Shown: positions 17,065 through 25,395 of the stretch, in pieces
How positions within the stretch are numbered: position 1 is the stretch's first letter
Layout: each line of letters begins with the position of its first letter
Assembly: GCA_963794415.1 (NCBI GenBank)
Contig: CAWCDI010000001.1
Location: 992,001 to 1,056,000, forward strand
Direction of reading: 5' to 3'
Length of the DNA stretch: 64,000 bases
Source: CAVPTL01 sp963794415
GTDB taxonomy: Bacteria; Actinomycetota; Thermoleophilia; Gaiellales; JAICJC01
Made by a program: the position numbers and the translations under genes
Notes under the pieces: model-generated
What the model saw: only the letters and a program-made list of their open reading frames with translations
The model's database searches: none
What the model was told of the DNA's origin: nothing

Positions 17065-17111
17065 ACGGGCACGCTAACCGCCGCGGTCGTATTACGCGGG
17101 CGTTAAGCGGC

Positions 17112-17140
17112 TTGACGACAGCCGACGGCCGACGTACCGT
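17112..17140 (+). promoter_or_regulatory. Possible sigma-70 type promoter for the cysteine dioxygenase operon
   Basis: TTGACG at 17112-17117 and TACCGT at 17135-17140 are separated by 17 bases, about 70 bases before the cysteine dioxygenase ATG. The -10 is imperfect, so this is a moderate call. The region 17065-17210 otherwise holds only the ribosome site AAGAGGTGAG. Confidence 0.4.
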
Positions 17141-17210
17141 AATTCCAGATAATGTCGATCGATTCACTTGGCATTACAGACTGACCAACGGCACTCCCAA
17201 GAGGTGAGCG

Positions 17211-17765
17211 ATGTCAACGTTTGCACGAACGCCCGATGACTCTTCCGAACTGGCAGCCGACGATCCACGGCTCGCCGTGTGGTTTGCCCAGCGCAGCCGG
17301 TCGTGGGAGTTCAGCCGGCTCGAGCTCGAGGAGCTCGTCCAGGCACTCGCCGCCCGCCCCTACCTGTGGCAGGACATGGTGCAGCACTCCCCCAGCGAGC
17401 GCTTCTACGTGCGGCTCCATCTCGACGACACGCTCGAGGTGTGGCTCATCTGCTGGTCGCAGCGCCAGGACACCGGCTTCCACGACCACAACGGCAGCCG
17501 CGGCGCGGTCGTCGTCACCGACGGGGCGCTCGAGGAGCGCAGGCTCGCCCTCGGCGACGGCCCGATCCCGTCGGTCGTCTACTCGAGCGGCGCAGTGTTC
17601 TCGTTCGGCTCGAGCCACATCCACGATGTGAGCCAGGCCGGCCCCGTGGTCGCGACCTCCATCCACGCATACTCCCCGCCCCTGGGCGAGATGGGGTTCT
17701 ACGAGTTCACCGCCAATGGTCTTCTGTCACGCCGAAGCGGGGATGCCCGCGAGGAGTTCTGCTAA
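17211..17765 (+). CDS. Cysteine dioxygenase
   Basis: This 184-residue cupin iron enzyme oxidises cysteine (or a related thiol) to the sulfinate with O2. The three-histidine iron site is visible as GFHDHNGSRGAVVV (two His) and SSHIHDVSQAG (third His), and the first cupin strand is LHLDDTLEVWLICW. A strong ribosome site (AAGAGGTGAGCG) precedes the ATG. It is followed after 3 bases by a selenium-binding protein gene and then a membrane protein, pointing to an operon for thiol oxidation. A 3-mercaptopropionate dioxygenase specificity cannot be excluded. Confidence 0.9.
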   Translation: MSTFARTPDDSSELAADDPRLAVWFAQRSRSWEFSRLELEELVQALAARPYLWQDMVQHSPSERFYVRLHLDDTLEVWLICWSQRQDTGFHDHNGSRGAVVVTDGALEERRLALGDGPIPSVVYSSGAVFSFGSSHIHDVSQAGPVVATSIHAYSPPLGEMGFYEFTANGLLSRRSGDAREEFC

Positions 17766-17768
17766 CCG

Positions 17769-19163
17769 ATGAGCCGCTGGACACCCGACCCCACGTTCTA
17801 TCCCTCGCCGCGCATGGCCCAGGCTGCTCCGCCTGAGGGCATCGGCTACGTGGCCCTCGTGGACCCCCATCAGACCGACCGTCCCGACGCGCTCGGCGTG
17901 ATCGACCTCGATCCGAAGTCGGCCGAGTACGGCAACATCATCTCGACCCTCGAGATGCCCGATATCGGCGACGAGCTCCACCATTTCGGCTGGAACGCAT
18001 GCAGCGCAGCGCTCTGCCCGTCCTCCCCCCGCCCCCACGTCGAGCGCCGCTACCTCCTGGTACCCGGCCTGCGCTCCTCGCGGATGCACATCATCGACGT
18101 GAAGCCCGATCCGCGCGCGCCGAAGATCGTGAAGACCATCGAGGCCGACGAGTTCAAGACGCGCGCCGGGTACAGCCGCCCCCACACCATCCACTGCGGC
18201 CCCGACGCGATCTACGTGTCTGCGCTCGGCGGTGCCAACGGCCCTGAGGACGGTGGCGGCATCATGCTGCTCGACTGCGACTCGTTCGACCCGCTGGGCG
18301 CGTGGGAGGTCGATCGCGGCCCGCAGCGGTACTCCTACGACTTCTGGTGGCACCTCGGATTCGACACGCTGCTCTCGAGCGAGTGGGGCACGCCCGAGAT
18401 GTTCGAGCACGGCGTTGTCCCCGAGCGGCTCCTGGGGCGCGAGTACGGCCACCACGTGCACGTGTGGGATCTGAAGAAGCGAAAGCACCAGCAGTCGCTC
18501 GACCTGGGCGATGCGCACCAGATGGTGCTCGAGCTGCGGCCCGCCCACGATCCGCGCAAGGCCTACGGGTTCGTCGGCGTGGTCGTGTCGGTCGAGGACC
18601 TGTCGGCATCGGTCTGGCTCTGGCACCGCGAGGGCTCCGAGTGGGCCATCAAGAAGGTCATCACCATCCCTGCGGAGCCCGCCGAGGCCGAGCAGCTGCC
18701 CGAGCTCCTCAAGGGCTTCGGCGCCGTGCCGCCGCTGGTCACCGACATCAACCTCTCGCTCGACGACAAGACGCTCTACGTGTCGTGCTGGGGCACCGGC
18801 GACTTCATCCAGTACGACGTCACCGACCCGCACAACCCCGTCGAGACCGGCCGCGTGCGGCTTGGCGGCATCGCGTCCAAAGCGGCCCACCCGGCGACCG
18901 GCCCGCTCTCGGGCGGCCCGCAGATGGTGGAAGTGTCGCGCGACGGCAAGCGGATCTACCTCTCCAACGGGCTCTACACGAGCTGGGACAAGCAGTTCTA
19001 CCCCGACGGCGTGGACGGCTGGGTGGCGAAGCTCGACGTCCCCGCGGGCGGCGGCCTCGAGCTGGACACGAGCTTCGTGACGGAGGGGCTGAACGGGCGC
19101 ATACCGCACCAGATCCGGCTCGAGGGCGGCGACTCCTCCTCGGACTCCTACTGCTTCTCGTGA
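17769..19163 (+). CDS. Selenium-binding protein SBP56 / methanethiol oxidase
   Basis: This 464-residue seven-bladed propeller belongs to the SBP56 family, some members of which are copper methanethiol oxidases making formaldehyde, H2S and H2O2. Family landmarks are HHFGWNACSAAL (the conserved cysteine), RSSRMHIIDV, SRPHTIHCGPD, GCGIMLLDCD-like GGGIMLLD, WGTPEMFEHG, and LRLGGIASK-like VRLGGIASKAAHP. The family's C-terminal HQIRLEGGDSSSDSYCFS is intact. Start ATG at 17769. It sits between cysteine dioxygenase and a membrane protein with which it overlaps (GTGA). Confidence 0.93.
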   Translation: MSRWTPDPTFYPSPRMAQAAPPEGIGYVALVDPHQTDRPDALGVIDLDPKSAEYGNIISTLEMPDIGDELHHFGWNACSAALCPSSPRPHVERRYLLVPGLRSSRMHIIDVKPDPRAPKIVKTIEADEFKTRAGYSRPHTIHCGPDAIYVSALGGANGPEDGGGIMLLDCDSFDPLGAWEVDRGPQRYSYDFWWHLGFDTLLSSEWGTPEMFEHGVVPERLLGREYGHHVHVWDLKKRKHQQSLDLGDAHQMVLELRPAHDPRKAYGFVGVVVSVEDLSASVWLWHREGSEWAIKKVITIPAEPAEAEQLPELLKGFGAVPPLVTDINLSLDDKTLYVSCWGTGDFIQYDVTDPHNPVETGRVRLGGIASKAAHPATGPLSGGPQMVEVSRDGKRIYLSNGLYTSWDKQFYPDGVDGWVAKLDVPAGGGLELDTSFVTEGLNGRIPHQIRLEGGDSSSDSYCFS

Positions 19164-19777
19164 CCACCGGTGATCTGGCCGGCATCGCCGGGCTTGGCGC
19201 CTTCCACGGCGTCAACCCGGCGATGGGCTGGCTCTTCGCCGTCGCCCTGGGACTGCAGGACCGCTCGCGCGGCTCGCTGCTGAAGGCGCTTCCGCCCCTC
19301 GCCGCCGGCCACGCGCTGTCGGTGGGCCTGATGGTGGCCGTGCTGGTGGGGATCGAGGCGACCGTCTCGGCCACCACGGTGCGCATCGCCGGGGCCGCGG
19401 CGCTCGCGGCGTTTGCCATCTGGAAGCTGGTGAGCCAGAAGCACCCGCGCTGGGTCGGGTTCAGGGTCACCCCGCTCGAGCTGGTGCTCTGGTCGTTTCT
19501 GATGGCGAGCGCCCACGGCGCCGGGCTCATGCTGCTGCCGTTCCTGAGCGGTTCCTCGGCAGCGACCGATCCCATCCTCGGCATCCACGCAGCGCTCGCG
19601 CCGGCCGCCCTCGCGGTGCTGGTGCACACCGTCGCGATGATCACCGTTGCGGGGGTGGTTGCCGTGGCGGTCTACGAGACCGTCGGCGTCGGCATCTTGC
19701 GATCGGCCTGGATCAACGTCGACAAGCTCTGGGCCGGAGCGCTCCTGGTGGGCGCCGGGGCCACGCTCCTCGCCTGA
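19160..19777 (+). CDS. Six-helix membrane protein linked to SBP56
   Basis: This 205-residue integral membrane protein has about six helices. GLGAFHGVNPAMGWLFAVALGL follows the first turn, with a second buried histidine-containing segment, SFLMASAHGAGLMLLPF. The paired His-Gly motifs recall metal or sulfur exporters of the UreH/NiCoT or TauE type, but I cannot assign it to a named family. GTG at 19160 overlaps the SBP56 stop, so co-translation is likely. It may move the product or copper of the SBP56 reaction; that is inference. Confidence 0.85.
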   Translation: MTTGDLAGIAGLGAFHGVNPAMGWLFAVALGLQDRSRGSLLKALPPLAAGHALSVGLMVAVLVGIEATVSATTVRIAGAAALAAFAIWKLVSQKHPRWVGFRVTPLELVLWSFLMASAHGAGLMLLPFLSGSSAATDPILGIHAALAPAALAVLVHTVAMITVAGVVAVAVYETVGVGILRSAWINVDKLWAGALLVGAGATLLA

Positions 19778-19783
19778 TCCCGA

Positions 19784-20260
19784 TCAGCCCGGAGGCGTCT
19801 CGCCGTCCCAGTAGTCGACGGCGTCGTCCTGCCGGAAGTAGAGCTTGAGGCCCTCCCCGCCCGGCCGTCGCTCGGCCGCGCAGATCTTCCCCGAATCGGG
19901 GTAGAGCACGATGTCGGGCTCGCCGTTGGTGCTCGTAGAGAGAAACCGGGCGATCTCGCCGCCGTTGTTCAGGAGCTGGTGGGCACCGGCCTCGCCGCGC
20001 GGGAACCGCACCACCTCCCCGCGCTTGAGATCGCGGAGGCCGTCGGGCGAGCGCAGCGTCAGGTCGCCGTCGAGCACGATCACGAGCTCTTCCTCGGTCA
20101 GATGGAAGTGGTAGGGATAGGCGGCCTGGCCGGCCTCGACCTCCCACAGGCTGAGGCCGATCCGCTCGCTGCGCATCTGGTAGCCGATGCGCGCGCGCCG
20201 GGCGCGAAAGCCTGGATGCTCGCGCAGCTCGTCGAACTCTGGGTGCTCGATGTTGGGCAT
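19784..20260 (-). CDS. Cupin-domain protein
   Basis: This 158-residue single cupin has motif 1 PYHFHLTEEELVIVLDGD (His-x-His and Glu) and motif 2 RFPRGEAGAHQLLNNG (His). The metal site is therefore complete. The rest, including FLSTSTNGEPDIVLYPDSGKI, matches a common actinobacterial cupin group of unknown activity. ATG at 20260. It is convergent with the preceding membrane-protein gene (6-base gap) and is followed upstream by the secreted phosphoesterase. Confidence 0.88.
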   Translation of the reverse strand: MPNIEHPEFDELREHPGFRARRARIGYQMRSERIGLSLWEVEAGQAAYPYHFHLTEEELVIVLDGDLTLRSPDGLRDLKRGEVVRFPRGEAGAHQLLNNGGEIARFLSTSTNGEPDIVLYPDSGKICAAERRPGGEGLKLYFRQDDAVDYWDGETPPG

Positions 20261-20275
20261 GCGGCCGAGATCATG

Positions 20276-21997
20276 TCAGAACCCGAAGTTCGGGCCAAGG
20301 GGGTTCGCGCTCGGCGCGTTTCCCAGCAGCGGCAGCTGCCACATGGTCTCGAGCGAGCTCAGCACGGAGTACAGCGAGAGCGCGGTGCCGTCGGTGGTTC
20401 CCGGCGTGACGTACGCGCTGGCGGCCACCAGGCCGATGTGGCAGCCGGTGGTGTCCAGATTCGCCGCGGTGAGGCAGTTGATGCCCTTGTTGCCGCCGGT
20501 GCCCTCGCCCTCGTCCCACGTGAGCAGCACCAGCGTCTTTCCGCTCTGGTACTCGGATGAGGCGAAGATCACGGGAAGCACCCTCTGGAGCCAGCTGTCG
20601 CCGGTCGCCACGGCGTTTGCCTTCAACTCGGGGCAGCTCGCCTGCCAGTGCATGTCGTCGCAGAGGTTGGGCGTGAGCCACGTGAACGTGCCGAGCATCG
20701 CCGTGGAGAATCCGCCGACGGTGAACGGGACGTCGCTGGTCGCGCACGAGCTGTCACCGGCCGCGCCGAGGTCGGTCAGGAACGTCGCAGGGTTGTGGCC
20801 CGAGGTGTAGATGCCGCCGCTGGTGGCCATGCAGTTGGTGGACATGCTCTCGTTCAGGCCGGCCCAGGACTTCCCCGCGGCGCCGAGCTGGTGCAGCAGG
20901 TTGTCGTCGCCGATCATCGCGTTTTGCACCGGCACGGTGCCGGTGAGGGTGCCCACGTAGTTCTGCTGTGAGGGATGGGTGAGCGCCGAGAAGTTGGTGG
21001 CAAGCGCGCACTGGGAGGCGAGCAGGTTCGAGTACGGCGCGTTTGCGGCACCGCGCCACGCGTTGTAGTTGAGGTTCTCCTCCATCACGACCACGACGTG
21101 GTCGTAGACGTGCGGCCCGGAGCCCTGGAGGAGCCCGCATGGCGCCGGCGGTGCCGTGTCGGTGGTCGCGCCCGCCGGCGCCGACTGCGACGACGAGTTG
21201 CCCGATGGGTCGAACGCGCTCACCGTGTAGCTGTAGGAGGTTGCCGGAGCCAGCCCGGAGTCCGTGAACGATCCGGCGGTCCCCGCGACCGTGCCGACGA
21301 GGTTCCCGCCGCGATAGACGCGGTGACCGGCGACACTCCCCGAGTCGTCTGACGAAGGCGCCCAGGTGACCGTGACAGCGCTCACACCGGCGGACGCGGC
21401 CTGGACGTTGTCCGGCACCGTGGGCGCCTGCGTGTCGGCCGCGCCGGCCACGAGCGCAACGTTGTCGATCGCAAAGGCGGCGCCGGCGGGGCGCGGCTTC
21501 TGCTGGACGTTCACCGTCAGCGAATCACCGGTTGTCCTGATGGTGATGCTCACGGGCGGGAAGCTCTGCCACGCCGCGGTGGGCGTGATGCACGCCTGAG
21601 CGCTCGCCGCCATCCTGGTGGTGGCACCCACCAGCTCCTTGATGATGAGGCACACCGGCTGGCCGGGGGTCGCTGCCTGCACCTGGCCGGAGAGCGTGTA
21701 GACGCTGCCGGCGACGGCGTTCTTCACGGGCTTCGACTTGGTGAATGCGTACATCTGTGCCGCCGAGGCAGCCGTCGCGCTGAGCTTCGCGGCGTGCCCG
21801 CCGCCGTTTCCGGCCACCAGCGAGAGCGTTCCGCCGCTCCCCGCCCACCCGCCGAGAGAGCCCTTGGCCGCAGTGCCCTCGAACCCGCCGTTGGGAATCA
21901 GGTTGGCTGCCGCCTGAGCGGAGGCCGCAGACGCCAGGGACGCTGCGACGGTGACGACCGCAATGGAGACCACGCGGGATGCCCGGAGCCTGAGCAC
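20276..21997 (-). CDS. Secreted phosphoesterase with carbohydrate-binding and FN3 domains
   Basis: This protein of about 573 residues starts at GTG 21997 with a signal peptide (VVSIAVVTVAASLASAASAQA). It has a jelly-roll carbohydrate-binding-like domain (NLIPNGGFEG onward), one fibronectin type III domain (VTVTWAPSSDDSGSVAGHRVYR), and then a phosphoesterase of the acid phosphatase/phospholipase C family (PF04185 type). The last is recognised by YDHVVVVMEENLNY, THPSQQNYVG and LTWDEGEGTGG. The metal and nucleophile residues look retained. An upstream in-frame extension overlaps the divergent methylase and is not credible. Likely role is extracellular release of phosphate. Confidence 0.85.
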   Translation of the reverse strand: MLRLRASRVVSIAVVTVAASLASAASAQAAANLIPNGGFEGTAAKGSLGGWAGSGGTLSLVAGNGGGHAAKLSATAASAAQMYAFTKSKPVKNAVAGSVYTLSGQVQAATPGQPVCLIIKELVGATTRMAASAQACITPTAAWQSFPPVSITIRTTGDSLTVNVQQKPRPAGAAFAIDNVALVAGAADTQAPTVPDNVQAASAGVSAVTVTWAPSSDDSGSVAGHRVYRGGNLVGTVAGTAGSFTDSGLAPATSYSYTVSAFDPSGNSSSQSAPAGATTDTAPPAPCGLLQGSGPHVYDHVVVVMEENLNYNAWRGAANAPYSNLLASQCALATNFSALTHPSQQNYVGTLTGTVPVQNAMIGDDNLLHQLGAAGKSWAGLNESMSTNCMATSGGIYTSGHNPATFLTDLGAAGDSSCATSDVPFTVGGFSTAMLGTFTWLTPNLCDDMHWQASCPELKANAVATGDSWLQRVLPVIFASSEYQSGKTLVLLTWDEGEGTGGNKGINCLTAANLDTTGCHIGLVAASAYVTPGTTDGTALSLYSVLSSLETMWQLPLLGNAPSANPLGPNFGF

Positions 21998-22040
21998 TCC
22001 ATCCAGTGTCACCGACCGGCCGGACGGATACCCTCGGCAG

Positions 22041-23093
22041 ATGATCAAGTATCTCGGCTCGAAGCGCCGGCTGGTGCCGTTGATCCAGCAGATCGTGAGC
22101 GAGCTGCCGGTCACCAGCGCCTGCGATCTCTTCTCGGGCACCACCCGCGTGGCGCAGGGATTGCGCCAGATCGGCCTTGACGTGGTCAGTAACGACCTGG
22201 CGAGCTACTCGCAGGTGCTCGGCCAGGCATACGTCGTGGCGGGCGACGGCGTCGACCGGCAACGGGTGCGCGACGTGCTGGCCGAGCTGCAGGCGCTGCC
22301 GCCGCAGCCGGGGTACTTCACGCAGACGTTCTGCCGGGACGCGCGGTTCTTCCACCCGCGAAACGGCGCGCGCATCGATGCCATCCGCGACCGCATCGAC
22401 GAGCTACCGCTCACGGAGGTCGAGCGGGGGCTGGTGCTCACATCCCTGCTCGAGGCAGCCGACCGCGTCGACAGCACCACCGGGGTGCAGATGGCCTACC
22501 TCAAGTCGTGGGCGCCGCGGGCGCTGAACGACCTCGAGCTGCGCGAGCCCATTGCAGTCGCCGGGCCGACGGGCACGGTGACCCAGCGCGATGCCGGCTC
22601 CCTGGCGGCCGAGCTGGACACCGACCTCGTCTATCTCGACCCGCCCTACAACCAGCATTCGTACTTCTCGAACTACCACATCTGGGAGACGCTGGTGCGC
22701 TGGGACCGGCCCGAGACGTATGGGATCGCGCAGAAGCGGATCGACTGCCGCACCACCAAGAGCCCCTACAACTCCAAGCGCGATGCCCCCGGCGCACTGC
22801 GCGGGCTGCTCGCCTCGATCACCGCGCCATGGCTCCTCGTCTCGCTCTCGAACGAGGCCCACCACATCCGCGAAGACGTCGTCGGATCGCTCGCAGAGCA
22901 CGGCCACGTGGGCGTGATCGAGGTGCCGAGCAAGCGGTACATCGGCGCCCAGATCGGCATCCACAACCCGGCTGGCGAACGGGTCGGCGAGGTGTCGCAT
23001 CTCACCAACAACGAGCTGCTCTTCCTGGTCGGCCCCGACCGGCTGCTGGTGGAGCGCGCCCTCGGCGTCCTGCCCGATCTCGCCGGCGCGTGA
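22041..23093 (+). CDS. DNA adenine methyltransferase (D12 class), solitary
   Basis: This 350-residue methylase has the AdoMet-binding motif ACDLFSGTTRVAQGLR and the catalytic motif LVYLDPPYNQHSYFSNYH (DPPY), in the order of Dam/D12 class N6-adenine methylases. The start MIKYLGSKRRLVPLI at ATG 22041 is the usual family beginning. No restriction enzyme or specificity subunit lies nearby, so this is an orphan enzyme. The following GNAT gene overlaps by GTGA. The target site cannot be read from sequence. Confidence 0.92.
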   Translation: MIKYLGSKRRLVPLIQQIVSELPVTSACDLFSGTTRVAQGLRQIGLDVVSNDLASYSQVLGQAYVVAGDGVDRQRVRDVLAELQALPPQPGYFTQTFCRDARFFHPRNGARIDAIRDRIDELPLTEVERGLVLTSLLEAADRVDSTTGVQMAYLKSWAPRALNDLELREPIAVAGPTGTVTQRDAGSLAAELDTDLVYLDPPYNQHSYFSNYHIWETLVRWDRPETYGIAQKRIDCRTTKSPYNSKRDAPGALRGLLASITAPWLLVSLSNEAHHIREDVVGSLAEHGHVGVIEVPSKRYIGAQIGIHNPAGERVGEVSHLTNNELLFLVGPDRLLVERALGVLPDLAGA

Positions 23094-23560
23094 TCCGGCC
23101 CCTCACCGCCGCAGACGCCGATGCGTGCGACGCCATCATCGCCTCGCTGCCCTACCACTTCGGCGACGCCGGCGGGCGAGCCGAGTGCGCGCAGGCCGTG
23201 CGAACGCAGGACGGCCTCGCCGCGGTGGCCGAGGGCGCCGTTGCAGGCTTCCTCACCTGGATGCCGCGGTTCGGGCACGCGCGGGAGATCACGTGGCTCG
23301 CGGTGCATGCCGAGCGGCGGCGGGGCGGCATCGGCGGCCGGCTGGTGCAGCAACTGGCCGAGTCGGCGCGCGCCGCAGGGTGCTCCTACCTCCTGGTCAC
23401 CACGCTCGCAGAGTCATCGGCCGAGCCCGGCGTGACCGACGGCTACGAGGGCACGCGGCGGTTCTACCGCTCCCACGGCTTCGTGCACCTGTGGGAGCCC
23501 GAGGGCTGGTGGAACGACCAGAACCAGGCGGTGCTGATGCTGCGCGACCTCAGCCGCTGA
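23090..23560 (+). CDS. GNAT N-acetyltransferase
   Basis: This 156-residue GNAT protein has the acetyl-CoA loop WLAVHAERRRGGIGGRLVQQL and TRRFYRSHGFVHLWEPEGWW. It starts with the GTG that overlaps the methylase stop, so the two are expressed together. The substrate is unknown; resemblance to the other four GNATs in the window is limited to the fold. Its end overlaps the convergent phosphotransferase by 11 bases. Confidence 0.87.
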   Translation: MIRPLTAADADACDAIIASLPYHFGDAGGRAECAQAVRTQDGLAAVAEGAVAGFLTWMPRFGHAREITWLAVHAERRRGGIGGRLVQQLAESARAAGCSYLLVTTLAESSAEPGVTDGYEGTRRFYRSHGFVHLWEPEGWWNDQNQAVLMLRDLSR

Positions 23561-24491
23561 AGACGCGGTCGAGGCTTGCCACCGCGTCGGCCTCGAGCCA
23601 CGTCATCCCGCGCTCCCGGCCGTACAGCGCAAGCGTCGCACCAAGAAACACCGCGAGCACCCGCGCGCGGATGAGCTGCGGCTCGCCGGCCTCGCCGTAG
23701 ACCTCGAGGAACCGCGGCCGCGCCGCAGGGGGCAGAAGGCCCCAGTACGGCATCAGGTCGATGGCAGGGTCGGCGAGGCAGATGTCGTCCCAGTCGATCA
23801 CCCCGGACGGTCGGCCGCGGTCGATCAGCAGATGACGGCCGTGCAGATCGCCGTGGGCAATCGCCCTGGCGGATGAGGCAGGCAGATCCTGGGCCGCGGC
23901 GAGCAGATCCCCGGCCGCCGCCGGGGCGTGCCAGAGGCCGCGCGCGGCCAGCTCCTCCAGCCGCTCGCGCGTCCACGGCACCCGCACGTCCATGTCGGCG
24001 CGGCGGTTGCCGTCCAGCTCGAGCAGCCCCGCACCGAGGCCCGGATCGACGTTGTGCAGGGCCCGGAGAAACTCCGCGAGCGGCACGGCGAGCGCGGCCC
24101 GGTCACCGTCGGTGAGCCCGGCCCGCCCGGGCTCGTCACCGGGAATTAGCGGCGCCGCCGTGAACGGCCACGGATACCCCGCATCGGGCTCGCCCAGCAG
24201 CTCGGGCGCAGGCACGGCCAGCGGCAGGAGCGGCGCGAGCTGGCCCAGAAGCGCGTTGGCCCGGCCGAATCCGGGCAGAATCACCGCCCGCCGGGGAAAC
24301 CGGAATGCCCAGCGGCCGTCCGCGAGCCACACGGTGTGATCCCACCCCTCCCCCAGCGGCCTCAGCCGCCCGGAGGCCACCTGGGGAAACTGTCGGCCTA
24401 TGAGCCGGCGGGCCAGCGCCTCATCGACGACGTGCTCCGCCTCCCACTCCGAGCGATTACCGGATTCGCCAATGTCGGGTATATCCTGCAA
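23550..24491 (-). CDS. Aminoglycoside phosphotransferase-like kinase
   Basis: This 313-residue protein has the APH fold. The phosphate-binding end is GEGWDHTVWLADGRWAFRFPR, the catalytic loop is AIAHGDLHGRHLLIDRG and the metal motif is VIDWDDICLADPAIDL. All key residues (HGDxH and the aspartate) are present, so it should be active. Many such kinases act on unidentified metabolites rather than antibiotics, so resistance is not implied. ATG at 24491. Confidence 0.9.
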   Translation of the reverse strand: MQDIPDIGESGNRSEWEAEHVVDEALARRLIGRQFPQVASGRLRPLGEGWDHTVWLADGRWAFRFPRRAVILPGFGRANALLGQLAPLLPLAVPAPELLGEPDAGYPWPFTAAPLIPGDEPGRAGLTDGDRAALAVPLAEFLRALHNVDPGLGAGLLELDGNRRADMDVRVPWTRERLEELAARGLWHAPAAAGDLLAAAQDLPASSARAIAHGDLHGRHLLIDRGRPSGVIDWDDICLADPAIDLMPYWGLLPPAARPRFLEVYGEAGEPQLIRARVLAVFLGATLALYGRERGMTWLEADAVASLDRVFSG

Positions 24492-24519
24492 GCGTGACCC
24501 AACTTACAACACACCCCGC

Positions 24520-25092
24520 ATGAGCGATCCTCAAGTCCCCATCGACGCCATCAAGGCCGAAGCGCCCACCATCGGGTCGCTCACGAGCCTCGAGCATGAG
24601 CTGATCCTGGCAACCACCGTGTGCGCGATCGTCGAGCATGGTGGCGAGCTCCTGATGGTGCGCCAGCTGAACCGGGAGGGCCAGCCCCGCTGGAACTTCC
24701 CCACAGGCTGGATGGATCATTCCGACGAGGACGGCCACGTCCAGCTCCCCGAGCACGTCGTCAACCGCAACCTGCTGATGGAGACCGGCTACGCAGCCAG
24801 CCAGGCCACCCTCATCGGCCAGGCGCTGGTGCGCGAGCACGACGAGGACGGCAAGCGCATCGGCACGTCCATGCGCCTCAACTACCTCTGCGGGCAGCCG
24901 CGCCAGACGAGCTACGCCGTGAACGACCCCGACATCGTGTCGGCTCCCGAGTGGTTCACGCCCGACGAGGTGGAGGCGCTCATCAGCCGCGGCGAGGTGA
25001 AGGGCAAGCTCACCGAGTCGGCGTTTCGCCACTGGCAGGAGTACCGCGCCAGCGGCCGCCTGTCGGCCGATCTCGTCGACGTGCCCAACTAG
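24520..25092 (+). CDS. Nudix-fold protein with degenerate Nudix box
   Basis: This 190-residue protein has a Nudix fold: ATTVCAIVEHGGELLMVRQ opens it, and the Nudix box region begins FPTGWMDHSDEDG. The box core REUxEExGU appears as RNLLMETGY, so the first two glutamates are N and M and only the last remains. Hydrolase activity is therefore doubtful. An ATG at 24520 gives a clean start; an open frame further upstream overlaps the kinase gene in antisense. It is followed by the Rdx gene after 9 bases. Confidence 0.82.
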   Translation: MSDPQVPIDAIKAEAPTIGSLTSLEHELILATTVCAIVEHGGELLMVRQLNREGQPRWNFPTGWMDHSDEDGHVQLPEHVVNRNLLMETGYAASQATLIGQALVREHDEDGKRIGTSMRLNYLCGQPRQTSYAVNDPDIVSAPEWFTPDEVEALISRGEVKGKLTESAFRHWQEYRASGRLSADLVDVPN

Positions 25093-25101
25093 GGCCTGCC
25101 G

Positions 25102-25386
25102 GTGGGCGCGCGGGTCGAGATCGAGTACTGCACGAAGTGCCGGTGGCTGCCGCGCGCGACCTGGATGGCGCAGGAGCTCCTGACCACGTTTGAGCAGGAG
25201 CTGGGTGAGGTGGCGCTGGTTCCCGGTGAGGGCGGCGTCTTCGCCATCCGGGTTGACGGCGAGCAGGTGTGGTCGCGGGCCGATGACGGCGGGGGATCAC
25301 CCGACCCCACGGCGATCAAGCGCCTGGTGCGTGACCGCGTGGCGCCCGGCCGAAGCCTCGGGCACACCGACCGCACAGCCGGGTAG
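25102..25386 (+). CDS. Rdx / SelT-SelW-SelH family redox protein
   Basis: This 94-residue protein has a thioredoxin-like Rdx domain. VEIEYCTKCRWLPRATWMAQELL contains CxxC where eukaryotic homologues often have CxxU, and GGVFAIRVDGEQVWSR is the typical central strand. Selenocysteine is not used here. The start is GTG at 25102. Bacterial members are of unknown function. It lies just after the Nudix gene and may be co-transcribed. Confidence 0.9.
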   Translation: MGARVEIEYCTKCRWLPRATWMAQELLTTFEQELGEVALVPGEGGVFAIRVDGEQVWSRADDGGGSPDPTAIKRLVRDRVAPGRSLGHTDRTAG

Positions 25387-25395
25387 CCAGCCCGT

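Noticed and set aside
15448..17106. A 552-residue plus-strand open frame
   Set aside because: It is antisense to the Ig-like secreted protein and the EamA transporter.
22041..23560. A restriction-modification or phage-defence system around the methylase
   Set aside because: No nuclease, specificity subunit or other defence gene lies in the flanking 5 kb; the neighbours are GNAT, a kinase and a secreted phosphoesterase.
23550..24491. Antibiotic resistance by the phosphotransferase
   Set aside because: The fold and active site are present, but the APH superfamily has many other substrates and nothing nearby supports resistance.
25102..25386. Selenoprotein
   Set aside because: The Rdx motif is CxxC with ordinary codons and no in-frame TGA.
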